Positions 23,261-35,667 of a stretch of 64,000 nucleotides of DNA are shown here, piece after piece; position 1 is the stretch's first letter; each line of letters begins with the position of its first letter. This DNA is from Cladorhizidae sp. MBARI D1340-BT2 (lineage: Eukaryota > Porifera > Demospongiae > Poecilosclerida > Cladorhizidae): NCBI GenBank assembly GCA_028752905.1, contig JAQNBH010000002.1:23881059-23945058 (forward strand). Direction: 5' to 3'. Made by a program: the position numbers and the translations under genes. The notes below the pieces were generated by a model, which ran no database searches, was not told where the DNA came from, and worked only from the letters and a program-made list of their open reading frames with translations.

Positions 23261-25678
23261 GTGGTAAGGTTTGTGATTTTTCCTGGCGTTTTCCAGTTGC
23301 CAAAGCGGTGGCCTGCCAGTGAAAAACCACTACATTTATTGATAATCTGTTCACATGTTGCAGATAAGGGCCTTCTCTATCAGTTGACAAAATCTGGGAC
23401 TTTGGTCTTGTTAATTAGGGCAGTTATGAATTGTACTCTTACTTGATGCAAAACATGTTCTTGATATTTGCCCTAATTTGGTCTATATGTTTCTCATTTT
23501 CCCCCCGAAAATCTTGTTTTTTTGCCGTGAAGCTCATAACTTTTCTACACTTTACCCAAAAAAGATAATTTTTATATCACCGGATAGCTCTTCTAATTAT
23601 CTGTCTTTTGTACGTGCCAAAATTTTGAGTACTCTAAGTATTAGTAAGTTATGGTGATTTGAAGTGGTAAGGTTTGTGATTTTTCCTGGCGTTTTCCAGT
23701 TGCCAAAGCGGTGGCCTGCCAGTGAAAAACCACTACATTTATTGATAATCTGTTCACATGTTGCAGATAAGGGCCTTCTCTATCAGTTGACAAAATCTGG
23801 GACTTTGGTCTTGTTAATTAGGGCAGTTATGAATTGTACTCTTACTTGATGCTAAACATGTTCTTGATATTTGCCCTAATTTGGTCTATATGTTTCTCAT
23901 TTCCCCCCCGAAAATCTTGTTTATTTGCCGTGAAGCTCATAACTTTGCTACACTTTACCCAAAAAAGATAATTTTTATATCACCGGATAGCTCTTCTAAT
24001 TATCTGTCTTTTGTACGTGCCAAAATTTTGAGTACTCTAAGTATTAGCAAGTTATGGTGATTTGAAGTGGTAAGGTTTGGGATTTTTCCTGGCGTTTTCC
24101 AGTTGCCAAAGCGGTGGCCTGCCAGTGAAAAACCACTACATTTATTGATAATCTGTTCACATGTTGCAGATAAGGGCCTTCTCTATCAGTTGACAAAATC
24201 TGGGACTTTGGTCTTGTTAATTAGGGCAGTTATGAATTGTACTCTTACTTGATGCTAAACATGTTCTTGATATTTGCCCTAATTTGGTCTATATGTTTCT
24301 CATTTTCCCCCCGAAAATCTTGTTTTTTTGCCGTGAAGCTCATAACTTTTCTACACTTTACCCAAAAAAGATAATTTTTATATCACCGGATAGCTCTTCT
24401 AATTATCTGTCTTTTGTACGTGCCAATTTTGAGTACTCTAATTATTAGCAAGTTATGGTGATTTGAAGTGGTAAGGTTTGTGATTTTTCCTGGCGTTTTC
24501 CAGTTGCCAAAGCGGTGGCCTGCCAGTGAAAAACCACTACATTTATTGATAATCTGTTCACATGTTGCAGATAAGGGCCTTCTCTATCAGTTGACAAAAT
24601 CTGGGACTTTGGTCTTGTTAATTAGGGCAGTTATGAATTGTACTCTTACTTGATGCTAAACATGTTCTTGATATTTGCCCTAATTTGGTCTATATGTTTC
24701 TCATTTTCCCCCCGAAAATCTTGTTTTTTTGCCGTGAAGCTCATAACTTTTCTACACTTTACCCAAAAAAGATAATTTTTATATCACCGAATAGCTCTTC
24801 TAATTATCTGTCTTTTGTACGTGCCAAAATTTTGAGTACTCTAAGTATTAGCAAGTTATGCTGATTTGAAGTGGTAAGGTTTGTGATTTTTCCTGGCGTT
24901 TTCCAGTTGCCAAAGCGGTGGCCTGCCAGTGAAAAACCACTACATTTATTGATAATCTGTTCACATGTTGCAGATAAGGGCCTTCTCTATCAGTTGACAA
25001 AATCTGGGACTTTGGTCTTGTTAATTAGGGCAGTTATGAATTGTACTCTTACTTGATGCTAAACATGTTCTTGATATTTGCCCTAATTTGGTCTATATGT
25101 TTCTCATTTTCCCCCCGAAAATCTTGTTTTTTTGCCGTGAAGCTCATAACTTTTCTACACTTTACCCAAAAAAGATAATTTTTATATCACCGGATAGCTC
25201 TTCTAATTATCTGTCTTTTGTACGTGCCAATTTTGAGTACTCTAATTATTAGCAAGTTATGGTGATTTGAAGTGGTAAGGTTTGTGATTTTTCCTGGCGT
25301 TTTCCAGTTGCCAAAGCGGTGGCCTGCCAGTGAAAAACCACTACATTTATTGATAATCTGTTCACATGTTGCAGATAAGGGCCTTCTCTATCAGTTGACA
25401 AAATCTGGGACTTTGGTCTTGTTAATTAGGGCAGTTATGAATTGTACTCTTACTTGATGCTAAACATGTTCTTGATATTTGCCCTAATTTGGTCTATATA
25501 TATGTTTCTCATTTCCCCCCCGAAAATCTTGTTTTTTTGCCGTGAAGCTCATAACTTTTCTACACTTTACCCCCAAAAGATAATATTTATATCACCGGAT
25601 AGCTCTTCTAATTATCTGTCTTTTGTACTTGCCAAAATTTTGAGTACTCTAAGTATTAGCAAGTTATGGTGATTTGAA
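23261..25678. repeat. Partial B' trimer and short dimer pattern
   Basis: Units start at 23261, 23664, 24067, 24468, 24871 and 25272, with lengths 403, 403, 401, 403, 401 and 407. The 401-bp units at 24067 and 24871 share tgccaattttgag (two bases lost) and ctaattatt, 804 bp apart, so a dimer was duplicated. Unit 23664 has ttatttgcc interrupting the T-run. Unit 25272 has a +4 TA site and a unique run of four C before aaaagata. Confidence 0.85.
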
Positions 25679-28100
25679 GTGGTAAGGTTTGTGATTTTTC
25701 CTGGCGTTTTCCAGTTGCCAAAGCGGTGGCCTGCCAGTGAAAAACCACTACATTTATTGATAATCTGTTCACATGTTGCAGATAAGGGCCTTGTCTATCA
25801 GTTGACAAAATCTGGGACTTTGGTCTTGTTAATTAGGGCAGTTATGAATTGTACTCTTACTTGATGCTAAACATGTTCTTGATATTTGCCCTAATTTGGT
25901 CTATATGTTTCTCATTTCCCCCCCGAAAATCTTGTTTTTTTGCCGTGATGCTCATAACTTTTCAATACTTTACCCAAAAAAGATAATTTTTATATCACCG
26001 GATAGCCCTTCTAATTATCTGTCTTTTGTACGTGCCAAAATGTTGAGTACTCTAAGTATTAGGAAGTTATGGTGATTTGAAGTGGTAAGGTTTGTGATTT
26101 TTCCTGGCGTTTTCCAGTTGCCAAAGCGGTGGCCTGCCAGTGAAAAACCACTACATTTATTGATAATCTGTTCACATGTTGCAGATAAGGGCCTTCTCTA
26201 TCAGTTGACAAAATCTGGGACTTTGGTCTTGTTAATTAGGGCAGTTATGAATTGTACTCTTACTTGATGCTAAACATGTTCTTGATATTTGCCCTAATTT
26301 GGTCTATATGTTTCTCATTTCCCCCCCGAAAATCTTGTTTTTTTGCCGTGAAGCTCATAACATTTCTACACTTTACCCAAAAAAGATAATTTTTATATCA
26401 CCGGATAGCCCTTCTAATTATCTGTCTTTTGTACGTGCCAAAAGTTTGAGTACTCTAAGTATTAGGAAGTTATGATGATTTGAAGTGGTAAGGTTTGTGA
26501 TTTTTCCTGGCGTTTTCCAGTTGCCAAAGCGGTGGCCTGCCAGTGAAAAACCACTACATTTATTGATAATCTGTTCACATGTTGCAGATAAGGGCCTTCT
26601 CTATCAGTTGACAAAATCTGGGACTTTGGTCTTGTTAATTAGGGCAGTTATGAATTGTACTCTTACTTGATGCTAAACATGTTCTTGATATTTGCCCTAA
26701 TTTGGTCTATATGTTTCTCATTTTCCCCCCGAAAATCTTGTTTTTTTGCCGTGAAGCTCATAACTTTTCTACACTTTACCCAAAAAAGATAATTTTTATA
26801 TCATCGGATAGCTCTTCTAATTATCTGTATTTTGTACGTGCCAAAATTTTAAGTACTCTAAGTATTAGCAAGTTATGGTGATTTGAAGTGGTAAGGTTTG
26901 GGATTTTTCCTGGCGTTTTCCAGTTGCCAAAGCGGTGGCCTGCCAGTGAAAAACCACTACATTTATTGATAATCTGTTCACATGTTGCAGATAAGGGCCT
27001 TCTCTATCAGTTGACAAAATCTGGGACTTTGGTCTTGTTAATTAGGGCAGTTATGAATTGTACTCTTACTTGATGCTAAACATGTACTTGATATTTGCCC
27101 TAATTTGGTCTATATGTTTCTCATTTCCCCCCCGAAAATCTTGTTTTTTTGCCGTGAAGCTCATAACTTTTCTACACTTTACCCAAAAAAGATAATTTTT
27201 ATATCACCGGATAGCCCTTCTAATTATCTGTCTTTTGTACGTGCCAAAATGTTGAGTACTCTAAGTATTAGGAAGTTATGGTGATTTGAAGTGGTAAGGT
27301 TTGGGATTTTTCCTGGCGTTTTCCAGTTGCCAAAGCGGTGGCCTGCCAGTGAAAAACCACTACATTTATTGATAATCTGTTCACATGTTGCAGATAAGGG
27401 CCTTCTCTATCAGTTGACAAAATCTGGGACTTTGGTCTTGTTAATTAGGGCAGTTATGAATTGTACTCTTACTTGATGCTAAACATGTTCTTGATATTTG
27501 CCCTAATTTGGTCTATATGTTTCTCATTTTCCCCCCGAAAATCTTGTTTTTTTGCCGTGAAGCTCATAACTTTTCTACACTTTACCCAAAAAAGATAATT
27601 TTTATATCACCGGATAGCTCTTCTAATTATCTGTCTTTTGTACGTGCCAAAATTTTGAGTACTCTAAGTATTAGCAAGTTATGGTGATTTGAAGTGGTAA
27701 GGTTTGTGATTTTTCCTGGCGTTTTCCAGTTGCCAAAGCGGTGGCCTGCCAGTGAAAAACCACTACATTTATTGATAATCTGTTCACATGTTGCAGATAA
27801 GGGCCTTCTCTATCAGTTGACAAAATCTGGGACTTTGGTCTTGTTAATTAGGGCAGTTATGAATTGTACTCTTACTTGATGCTAAACATGTTCTTGATAT
27901 TTGCCCTAATTTGGTCTATATATATGTTTCTCATTTTCCTCCCGAAAATCTTGTTTTTTTGCCGTGAAGCTCATAACTTTTCTAAACTTTACCCAAAAAA
28001 GATAATTTTTATATCACCGGATAGCCCTTCTAATTATCTGTCTTTTGTACGTATCAAAATTTTGAATACTCTAAGTATTAGGAAGTTATGATGATTTGAA
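25679..28100. repeat. Loosely ordered 403-bp monomers between families
   Basis: Units start at 25679, 26082, 26485, 26888, 27291 and 27694 (five of 403, the last of 407). They carry many private changes: gtgatgctc and caatac (25679), ccttgtc (25793), gtattttg (26829), catgtactt (27084), and ctaaac (27983). No clear multimer period is visible. This is the least homogenised stretch and the border between the A/B and C domains. Confidence 0.8.
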
Positions 28101-28299
28101 GTGGTAAGGTTTGTGATTTTTCCTGGCGTTTTCCAGTTGCCAAAGCGGTGGCCTGCCAGTGAAAAACCACTACATTTATTGATAATCTGTTCACATGTTG
28201 CAGATAAGGGCCTTCTCTATCAGTTGACAAAATCTGGGACTTTGGTCTTGTTAATTAGGGCAGTTATGAATTGTACTCTTACTTGATGCTAAACATGTT

Positions 28300-28805
28300 A
28301 GCTTCGTAGATTATCCACACTTCACTGAATAGACTTGATGTATAGCTATTAAGATAGGACTCTCTAAGTGCTCTCTCTTGATACCAAACATCCATATATT
28401 CTGCACACTTCACTGTAATGGACTTGCAAGATAGGTATCTCACAGTGTTCTCTATCTTGAGCTAAACATGTTAGCTTCATAGATTCTCCACACTTCACTG
28501 AATAGACTTGATATATAGCTCTAAAGGTAGGCCTCTCTCTGTTCTCTCTCTTGATACCAAACATCCGTATATTCCGCATACTTCACAGTAATGGACTTGA
28601 TAGAATCACAAGATAGGTTTCTCTCTGCTCTCTCTTGATGCTAAATAGATTCTCCACACTTCACTGAATAAACTTGATATATAGCTATTAAGATAGGTCT
28701 CTCTCTGTGCTCTCTGTTGATATCAAACATCCATAATATTCTGCACACTTTACTGTAATGGACTTGATATGATTCGAATGATAGGTTTCATTATGTGTTC
28801 TCTAT
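28300..28805. repeat. 506-bp insert, intermediate between A and C
   Basis: It has the family C marks gatgtatag and ctctaag but keeps ccaaacatcc and tagctcta, as family A does. A private change is ctcacagt. Confidence 0.9.
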
Positions 28806-29208
28806 CTTGATATTTGCCCTAATTTGGTCTATATGTTTCTCATTTTCCCCCCGAAAATCTTGTTTTTTTGCCGTGAAGCTCATAACATTTCTACACTTTA
28901 CCCAAAAAAGATAATTTTTATATCACCGGATAGCTCTTCTAATTATCTGTCTTTTGTACGTGCCAAAATTTTAAGTACTCTAAGTATTAGCAAGTTATGC
29001 TGATTTGAAGTGGTAAGGTTTGGGATTTTTCCTGGCGTTTTCCAGTTGCCAAAGCGGTGGCCTGCCAGTGAAAAACCACTACATTTATTGATAATCTGTT
29101 CACATGTTGCAGATAAGGGCCTTCTCTATCAGTTGCCAAAATCTGGGACTTTGGTCTTGTTAATTAGGGCAGTTATGAATTGTACTCTTACTTGATGCTA
29201 AACATGTT

Positions 29209-29714
29209 AGCTTCGTAGATTATCCACACTTCACTGAATAGACTTGATGTATAGCTATTAAGATAGGACTCTCTAAGTGCTCTCTCTTGATACCTAACAT
29301 CCATATATTCTGCACACTTCACTGTAATGGACTTGCAAGATAGGTATCTCTCAGTGTTCTCTATCTTGAGCTAAACATGTTAGCTTCATAGATTCTCCAC
29401 ACTTCACTGAATAGACTTGATATATAGTTCTAAAGGTAGGCCTCTCTCTGTTCTCTCTCTTGATACCAAACATCCATATATTCCGCATACTTCACAGTAA
29501 TGGACTTGATAGAATCACAAGATAGGTTTCTCTCTGCTCTCTCTTGATGCTAAATAGATTCTCCACACTTCACTGAATAAACTTGATATATAGCTATTAA
29601 GATAGGTCTCTCTCTGTGCTCTCTGTTGATATCAAACATCCATAATATTCTGCACACTTTACTGTAATGGACTTGATATGATTCGAATGATAGGTTTCAT
29701 TATGTGTTCTCTAT
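29209..29714. repeat. 506-bp insert, early family C form
   Basis: It has cctaacatcc and tagttcta like later C inserts, but atccatatattcc in the second subunit where the others have atccgtatattcc. It is followed by the only T5C5 tract (near 29753-29761). Confidence 0.9.
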
Positions 29715-29918
29715 CTTGATATTTGCCCTAATTTGGTCTATATGTTTCTCATTTTTCCCCCGAAAATCTTGTTTTTTTGCCGTGAAGCTCATAACATTTC
29801 TACACTTTACCCAAAAAAGATAATTTTTATATCACCGGATAGCTCTTCTAATTATCTGTCTTTTGTACGTGCCAAAATTTTAAGTACTCTAAGTATTAGC
29901 AAGTTATGCTGATTTGAA

Positions 29919-32340
29919 GTGGTAAGGTTTGGGATTTTTCCTGGCGTTTTCCAGTTGCCAAAGCGGTGGCCTGCCAGTGAAAAACCACTACATTTATTGA
30001 TAATCTGTTCACATGTTGCAGATAAGGGCCTTCTCTATCAGTTGACAAAATCTGGGACTTTGGTCTTGTTAATTAGGGCAGTTATGAATTGTACTCTTAC
30101 TTGATGCTAAACATGTTCTTGATATTTGCCCTAATTTGGTCTATATGTTTCTCATTTTCCCCCCGAAAATCTTGTTTTTTTGCCGTGAAGCTCATAACTT
30201 TTCTACACTTTATCCAAAAAAGATAATTTTTATATCACCGGATAGCCCTTCTAATTATCTGTCTTTTGTACGTGCCAAAATTTTGAGTACTCTAAGTATT
30301 AGCAAGTTATGGTGATTTGAAGTGGTAAGGTTTGGGATTTTTCCTGGCGTTTTCCAGTTGCCAAAGCGGTGGCCTGCCAGTGAAAAACCACTACATTTAT
30401 TGATAATCTGTTCACATGTTGCAGATAAGGGCCTTCTCTATCAGTTGACAAAATCTGGGACTTTGGTCTTGTTAATTAGGGCAGTTATGAATTGTACTCT
30501 TACTTGATGCTAAACATGTTCTTGATATTTGCCCTAATTTGGTCTATATGTTTCTCATTTTCCCCCCGAAAATCTTGTTTTTTTGCCGTGAAGCTCATAA
30601 CTTTTTTACACTTTATCTAAAAAAGATAATTTTTATATCACCGGATAGCTCTTCTAATTATCTGTCTTTTGTACGTGCCAAAATTTTGAGTACTCTAAGT
30701 ATTAGCAAGTTATGGTGATTTGAAGTGGTAAGGTTTGTGATTTTTCCTGGCGTTTTCCAGTTGCCAAAGCGGTGGCCTGCCAGTGAAAAACCACTACATT
30801 TATTGATAATCTGTTCACATGTTGCAGATAAGGGCCTTCTCTATCAGTTGACAAAATCTGGGACTTTGGTCTTGTTAATTAGGGCAGTTATGAATTGTAC
30901 TCTTACTTGATGCTAAACATGTTCTTGATATTTGCCCTAATTTGGTCTATATGTTTCTCATTTTCCCCCCGAAAATCTTGTTTTTTTGCCGTGAAGCTCA
31001 TAACTTTTCTACACTTTATCCAAAAAAGATAATTTTTATATCACCGGATAGCCCTTCTAATTATCTGTCTTTTGTACGTGCCAAAATTTTGAGTACTCTA
31101 AGTATTAGCAAGTTATGGTGATTTGAAGTGGTAAGATTTGGGATTTTTCCTGGCGTTTTCCAGTTGCCAAAGCGGTGGCCTGCCAGTGAAAAACCACTAC
31201 ATTTATTGATAATCTGTTCACATGTTGCAGATAAGGGCCTTCTCTATCAGTTGACAAAATCTGGGACTTTTGTCTTGTTAATTAGGGCAGTTATGAATTG
31301 TAATCTTACTTGATGCTAAACATGTTCTTGATATTTGCCCTAATTTGGTCTATATGTTTCTCATTTTCCCCCCGAAAATCTGTTTTTTTTGCCGTGAAGC
31401 TCATAACTTTTTTACACTTTACCCAAAAAAGATAATTTTTATATCACCGGATAGGTCTTCTAATTATCTGTCTTTTGTACGTGCCAAAATTTTGAGTACT
31501 CTAAGTATTAGCAAGTTATGGTGATTTGTAGTGGTAAGGTTTGTGATTTTTCCTGGCGTTTTCCAGTTGCCAAAGCGGTGGCCTGCCAGTGAAAAACCAC
31601 TACATTTATTGATAATCTGTTCACATGTTGCAGATAAGGGCCTTCTCTATCAGTTGACAAAATCTGGGACTTTGGTCTTGTTAATTAGGGCAGTTATGAA
31701 TTGTACTCTTACTTGATGCTAAACATGTTCTTGATATTTGCCCTAATTTGGTCTATATGTTTCTCATTTTCCCCCCGAAAATCTTGTTTTTTTGCCGTGA
31801 AGCTCATAACTTTTCTACACTTTATCCAAAAAAGATAATTTTTATATCACCGGATAGCTCTTCTAATTATCTGTCTTTTGTACGTGCCAAAATTTTGAGT
31901 ACTCTAAGTATTAGCAAGTTATGGTGATTTGAAGTGGTAAGGTTTGTGATTTTTCCTGGCGTTTTCCAGTTGCCAAAGCGGTGGCCTGCCAGTGAAAAAC
32001 CACTACATTTATTGATAATCTGTTCACATGTTGCAGATAAGGGCCTTCTCTATCAGTTGACAAAATCTGGGACTTTGGTCTTGTTAATTAGGGCAGTTAT
32101 GAATTGTACTCTTACTTGATGCTAAACATGTTCTTGATATTTGCCCTAATTTGGTCTATATATATGTTTCTCATTTTCCTCCCGAAAATCTTGTTTTTTT
32201 GCCGTGAAGCTCATAACTTTTCTACACTTTACCCAAAAAAGATAATTTTTATATCACCGGATAGCCCTTCTAATTATCTGTCTTTTGTACGTATCAAAAT
32301 TTTGAATACTCTAAGTATTAGGAAGTTATGATGATTTGAA
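29919..32340. repeat. Family C mosaic, first six units
   Basis: Units start at 29919, 30322, 30725, 31128, 31531 and 31934 (five of 403, then 407). New marks appear: tttatcc/tttatct, the F type (agatttggg, acttttgtc, gtaatc) at 31128, the gatttgtag type at 31531, and the +4 TA unit with cctcccg and gaatactc at 31934. Units 30322-31531 recur at 34862-36071 (offset 4540). Confidence 0.85.
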
Positions 32341-35300
32341 GTGGTAAGGTTTGTGATTTTTCCTGGCGTTTTCCAGTTGCCAAAGCGGTGGCCTGCCAGT
32401 GAAAAACCACTACATTTATTGATAATCTGTTCACATGTTGCAGATAAGGGCCTTCTCTATCAGTTGACAAAATCTGGGACTTTGGTCTTGTTAATTAGGG
32501 CAGTTATGAATTGTACTCTTACTTGATGCTAAACATGTTAGCTTCGTAGATTATCCACACTTCACTGAATAGACTTGATGTATAGCTATTAAGATAGGAC
32601 TCTCTAAGTGCTCTCTCTTGATACCTAACATCCATATATTCTGCACACTTCACTGTAATGGACTTGCAAGATAGGTATCTCTCAGTGTTCTCTATCTTGA
32701 GCTAAACATGTTAGCTTCATAGATTCTCCACACTTCACTGAATAGACTTGATATATAGTTCTAAAGGTAGGCCTCTCTCTGTTCTCTCTCTTGATACCAA
32801 ACATCCGTATATTCCGCATACTTCACAGTAATGGACTTGATAGAATCACAAGATAGGTTTCTCTCTGCTCTCTCTTGATGCTAAATAGATTCTCCACACT
32901 TCACTGAATAAACTTGATATATAGCTATTAAGATAGGTCTCTCTCTGTGCTCTCTGTTGATATCAAACATCCATAATATTCTGCACACTTTACTGTAATG
33001 GACTTGATATGATTCGAATGATAGGTTTCATTATGTGTTCTCTATCTTGATATTTGCCCTAATTTGGTCTATATGTTTCTCATTTTCCCCCCGAAAATCT
33101 TGTTTTTTTGCCGTGAAGCTCATAACTTTTCTACACTTTATCCAAAAAAGATAATTTTTATATCACCGGATAGCCCTTCTAATTATCTGTCTTTTGTACG
33201 TGCCAAAATTTTGAGTACTCTAAGTATTAGCAAGTTATGGTGATTTGAAGTGGTAAGGTTTGGGATTTTTCCTGGCGTTTTCCAGTTGCCAAAGCGGTGG
33301 CCTGCCAGTGAAAAACCACTACATTTATTGATAATCTGTTCACATGTTGCAGATAAGGGCCTTCTCTATCAGTTGACAAAATCTGGGACTTTGGTCTGGT
33401 TAATTAGGGCAGTTATGAATTGTACTCTTACTTGATGCTAAACATGTTCTTGATATTTGCCCTAATTTGGTCTATATGTTTCTCATTTTCCCCCCGAAAA
33501 TCTTGTTTTTTTGCCGTGAAGCTCATAACTTTTCTACACTTTATCCAAAAAAGATAATTTTTATATCACCGGATAGCCCTTCTAATTATCTGTCTTTTGT
33601 ACTTGCCAAAATTTTGAGTACTCTAAGTATTAGCAAGTTATGGTGATTTGAAGTGGTAAGATTTGGGATTTTTCCTGGCGTTTTCCAGTTGCCAAAGCGG
33701 TGGCCTGCCAGTGAAAAACCACTACATTTATTGATAATCTGTTCACATGTTGCAGATAAGGGCCTTCTCTATCAGTTGACAAAATCTGGGACTTTTGTCT
33801 TGTTAATTAGGGCAGTTATGAATTGTAATCTTACTTGATGCTAAACATGTTCTTGATATTTGCCCTAATTTGGTCTATATGTTTCTCATTTCCCCCCCGA
33901 AAATCTGGTTTTTTTGCCGTGAAGCTCATAACTTTTTTACACTTTACCCAAAAAAGATAATTTTTATATCACCGGATAGGTCTTCTAATTATCTGTCTTT
34001 TGTACGTGCCAAAATTTTGAGTACTCTAAGTATTAGCAAGTTATGGTGATTTGAAGTGGTAAGGTTTGTGATTTTTCCTGGCGTTTTCCAGTTGCCAAAG
34101 CGGTGGCCTGCCAGTGAAAAACCACTACATTTATTGATAATCTGTTCACATGTTGCAGATAAGGGCCTTCTCTATCAGTTGACAAAATCTGGGACTTTGG
34201 TCTTGTTAATTAGGGCAGTTATGAATTGTACTCTTACTTGATGCTAAACATGTTCTTGATATTTGCCCTAATTTGGTCTATATGTTTCTCATTTTCCCCC
34301 CGAAAATCTTGTTTTTTTGCCGTGAAGCTCATAACTTTCCTACACATTACCCAAAAAAGATAATTTTTATATCACCGGATAACCCTTCTAATTATCTGTC
34401 TTTTGTACGTGCCAAAATTTTGAGTACTCTAAGTATTAGGAAGTTATGATGATTTCAAGTGGTAAGGTTTGTGATTTTTCCTGGCGTTTTCCAGTTGCCA
34501 AAGCGGTGGCCTGCCAGTGAAAAACCACTACATTTATTGATAATCTGTTCACATGTTGCAGATAAGGGCCTTCTCTATCAGTTGACAAAATCTGGGACTT
34601 TGGTCTTGTTAATTAGGGCAGTTATGAATTGTACTCTTACTTGATGCTAAACATGTTCTTGATATTTGCCCTAATTTGGTCTATATGTTTCTCATTTTCC
34701 CCCCGAAAATCTTGTTTTTTTGCCGTGAAGCTCATAACTTTTCTACACTTTATCCCCAAAAGATAATTTTTATATCACCGGATAGCTCTTCTAATTATCT
34801 GTCTTTTGTACGTGCCAAAATTTTAAGTACTCTAAGTATTAGCAAGTTATGGTGATTTGAAGTGGTAAGGTTTGGGATTTTTCCTGGCGTTTTCCAGTTG
34901 CCAAAGCGGTGGCCTGCCAGTGAAAAACCACTACATTTATTGATAATCTGTTCACATGTTGCAGATAAGGGCCTTCTCTATCAGTTGACAAAATCTGGGA
35001 CTTTGGTCTTGTTAATTAGGGCAGTTATGAATTGTACTCTTACTTGATGCTAAACATGTTCTTGATATTTGCCCTAATTTGGTCTATATGTTTCTCATTT
35101 TCCCCCCGAAAATCTTGTTTTTTTGCCGTGAAGCTCATAACTTTTTTACACTTTATCTAAAAAAGATAATTTTTATATCACCGGATAGCTCTTCTAATTA
35201 TCTGTCTTTTGTACGTGCCAAAATTTTGAGTACTCTAAGTATTAGCAAGTTATGGTGATTTGAAGTGGTAAGGTTTGTGATTTTTCCTGGCGTTTTCCAG

Positions 35301-35667
35301 TTGCCAAAGCGGTGGCCTGCCAGTGAAAAACCACTACATTTATTGATAATCTGTTCACATGTTGCAGATAAGGGCCTTCTCTATCAGTTGACAAAATCTG
35401 GGACTTTGGTCTTGTTAATTAGGGCAGTTATGAATTGTACTCTTACTTGATGCTAAACATGTTCTTGATATTTGCCCTAATTTGGTCTATATGTTTCTCA
35501 TTTTCCCCCCGAAAATCTTGTTTTTTTGCCGTGAAGCTCATAACTTTTCTACACTTTATCCAAAAAAGATAATTTTTATATCACCGGATAGCCCTTCTAA
35601 TTATCTGTCTTTTGTACGTGCCAAAATTTTGAGTACTCTAAGTATTAGCAAGTTATGGTGATTTGAA
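32341..35667. repeat. Family C mosaic led by a 909-bp unit
   Basis: Units start at 32341 (909), 33250 (tctggtt type), 33653 (F type), 34056, 34459 (tttcaagtgg type), 34862 and 35265. The order 909, tctggtt, F, V, tttcaag matches 45052-47572 and 55058-57578. It is therefore an older partial copy of the front of the later 15-mer HOR. After 34459 it switches to units like 30322 and 30725. Confidence 0.85.
32540..33045. repeat. 506-bp insert, family C
   Basis: Standard C form: gatgtatag, ctctaag, cctaacatcc, tagttcta, atccgtatattcc. Confidence 0.9.

Larger units (their letters stand above)
28101..29918. repeat. Two adjacent 909-bp composite units
   Basis: Units 28101 and 29010 both contain the 506-bp insert and are directly adjacent, the only such pair in the window. 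The first insert is intermediate: it has the family C marks gatgtatag and ctctaag but the family A form ccaaacatcc. The second already has cctaacatcc. Both share aacatttctac and ttttaagtac outside the insert. Unit 29010 has gttgccaaa for gttgacaaa in the core. Confidence 0.9.

Noticed and set aside
28364..28579. 71-codon minus-strand frame inside a 506-bp insert
   Set aside because: It is open in this insert only because of a private base. It spans degenerate ~85-bp repeats, and the other 16 inserts give no frame above the reporting length there.
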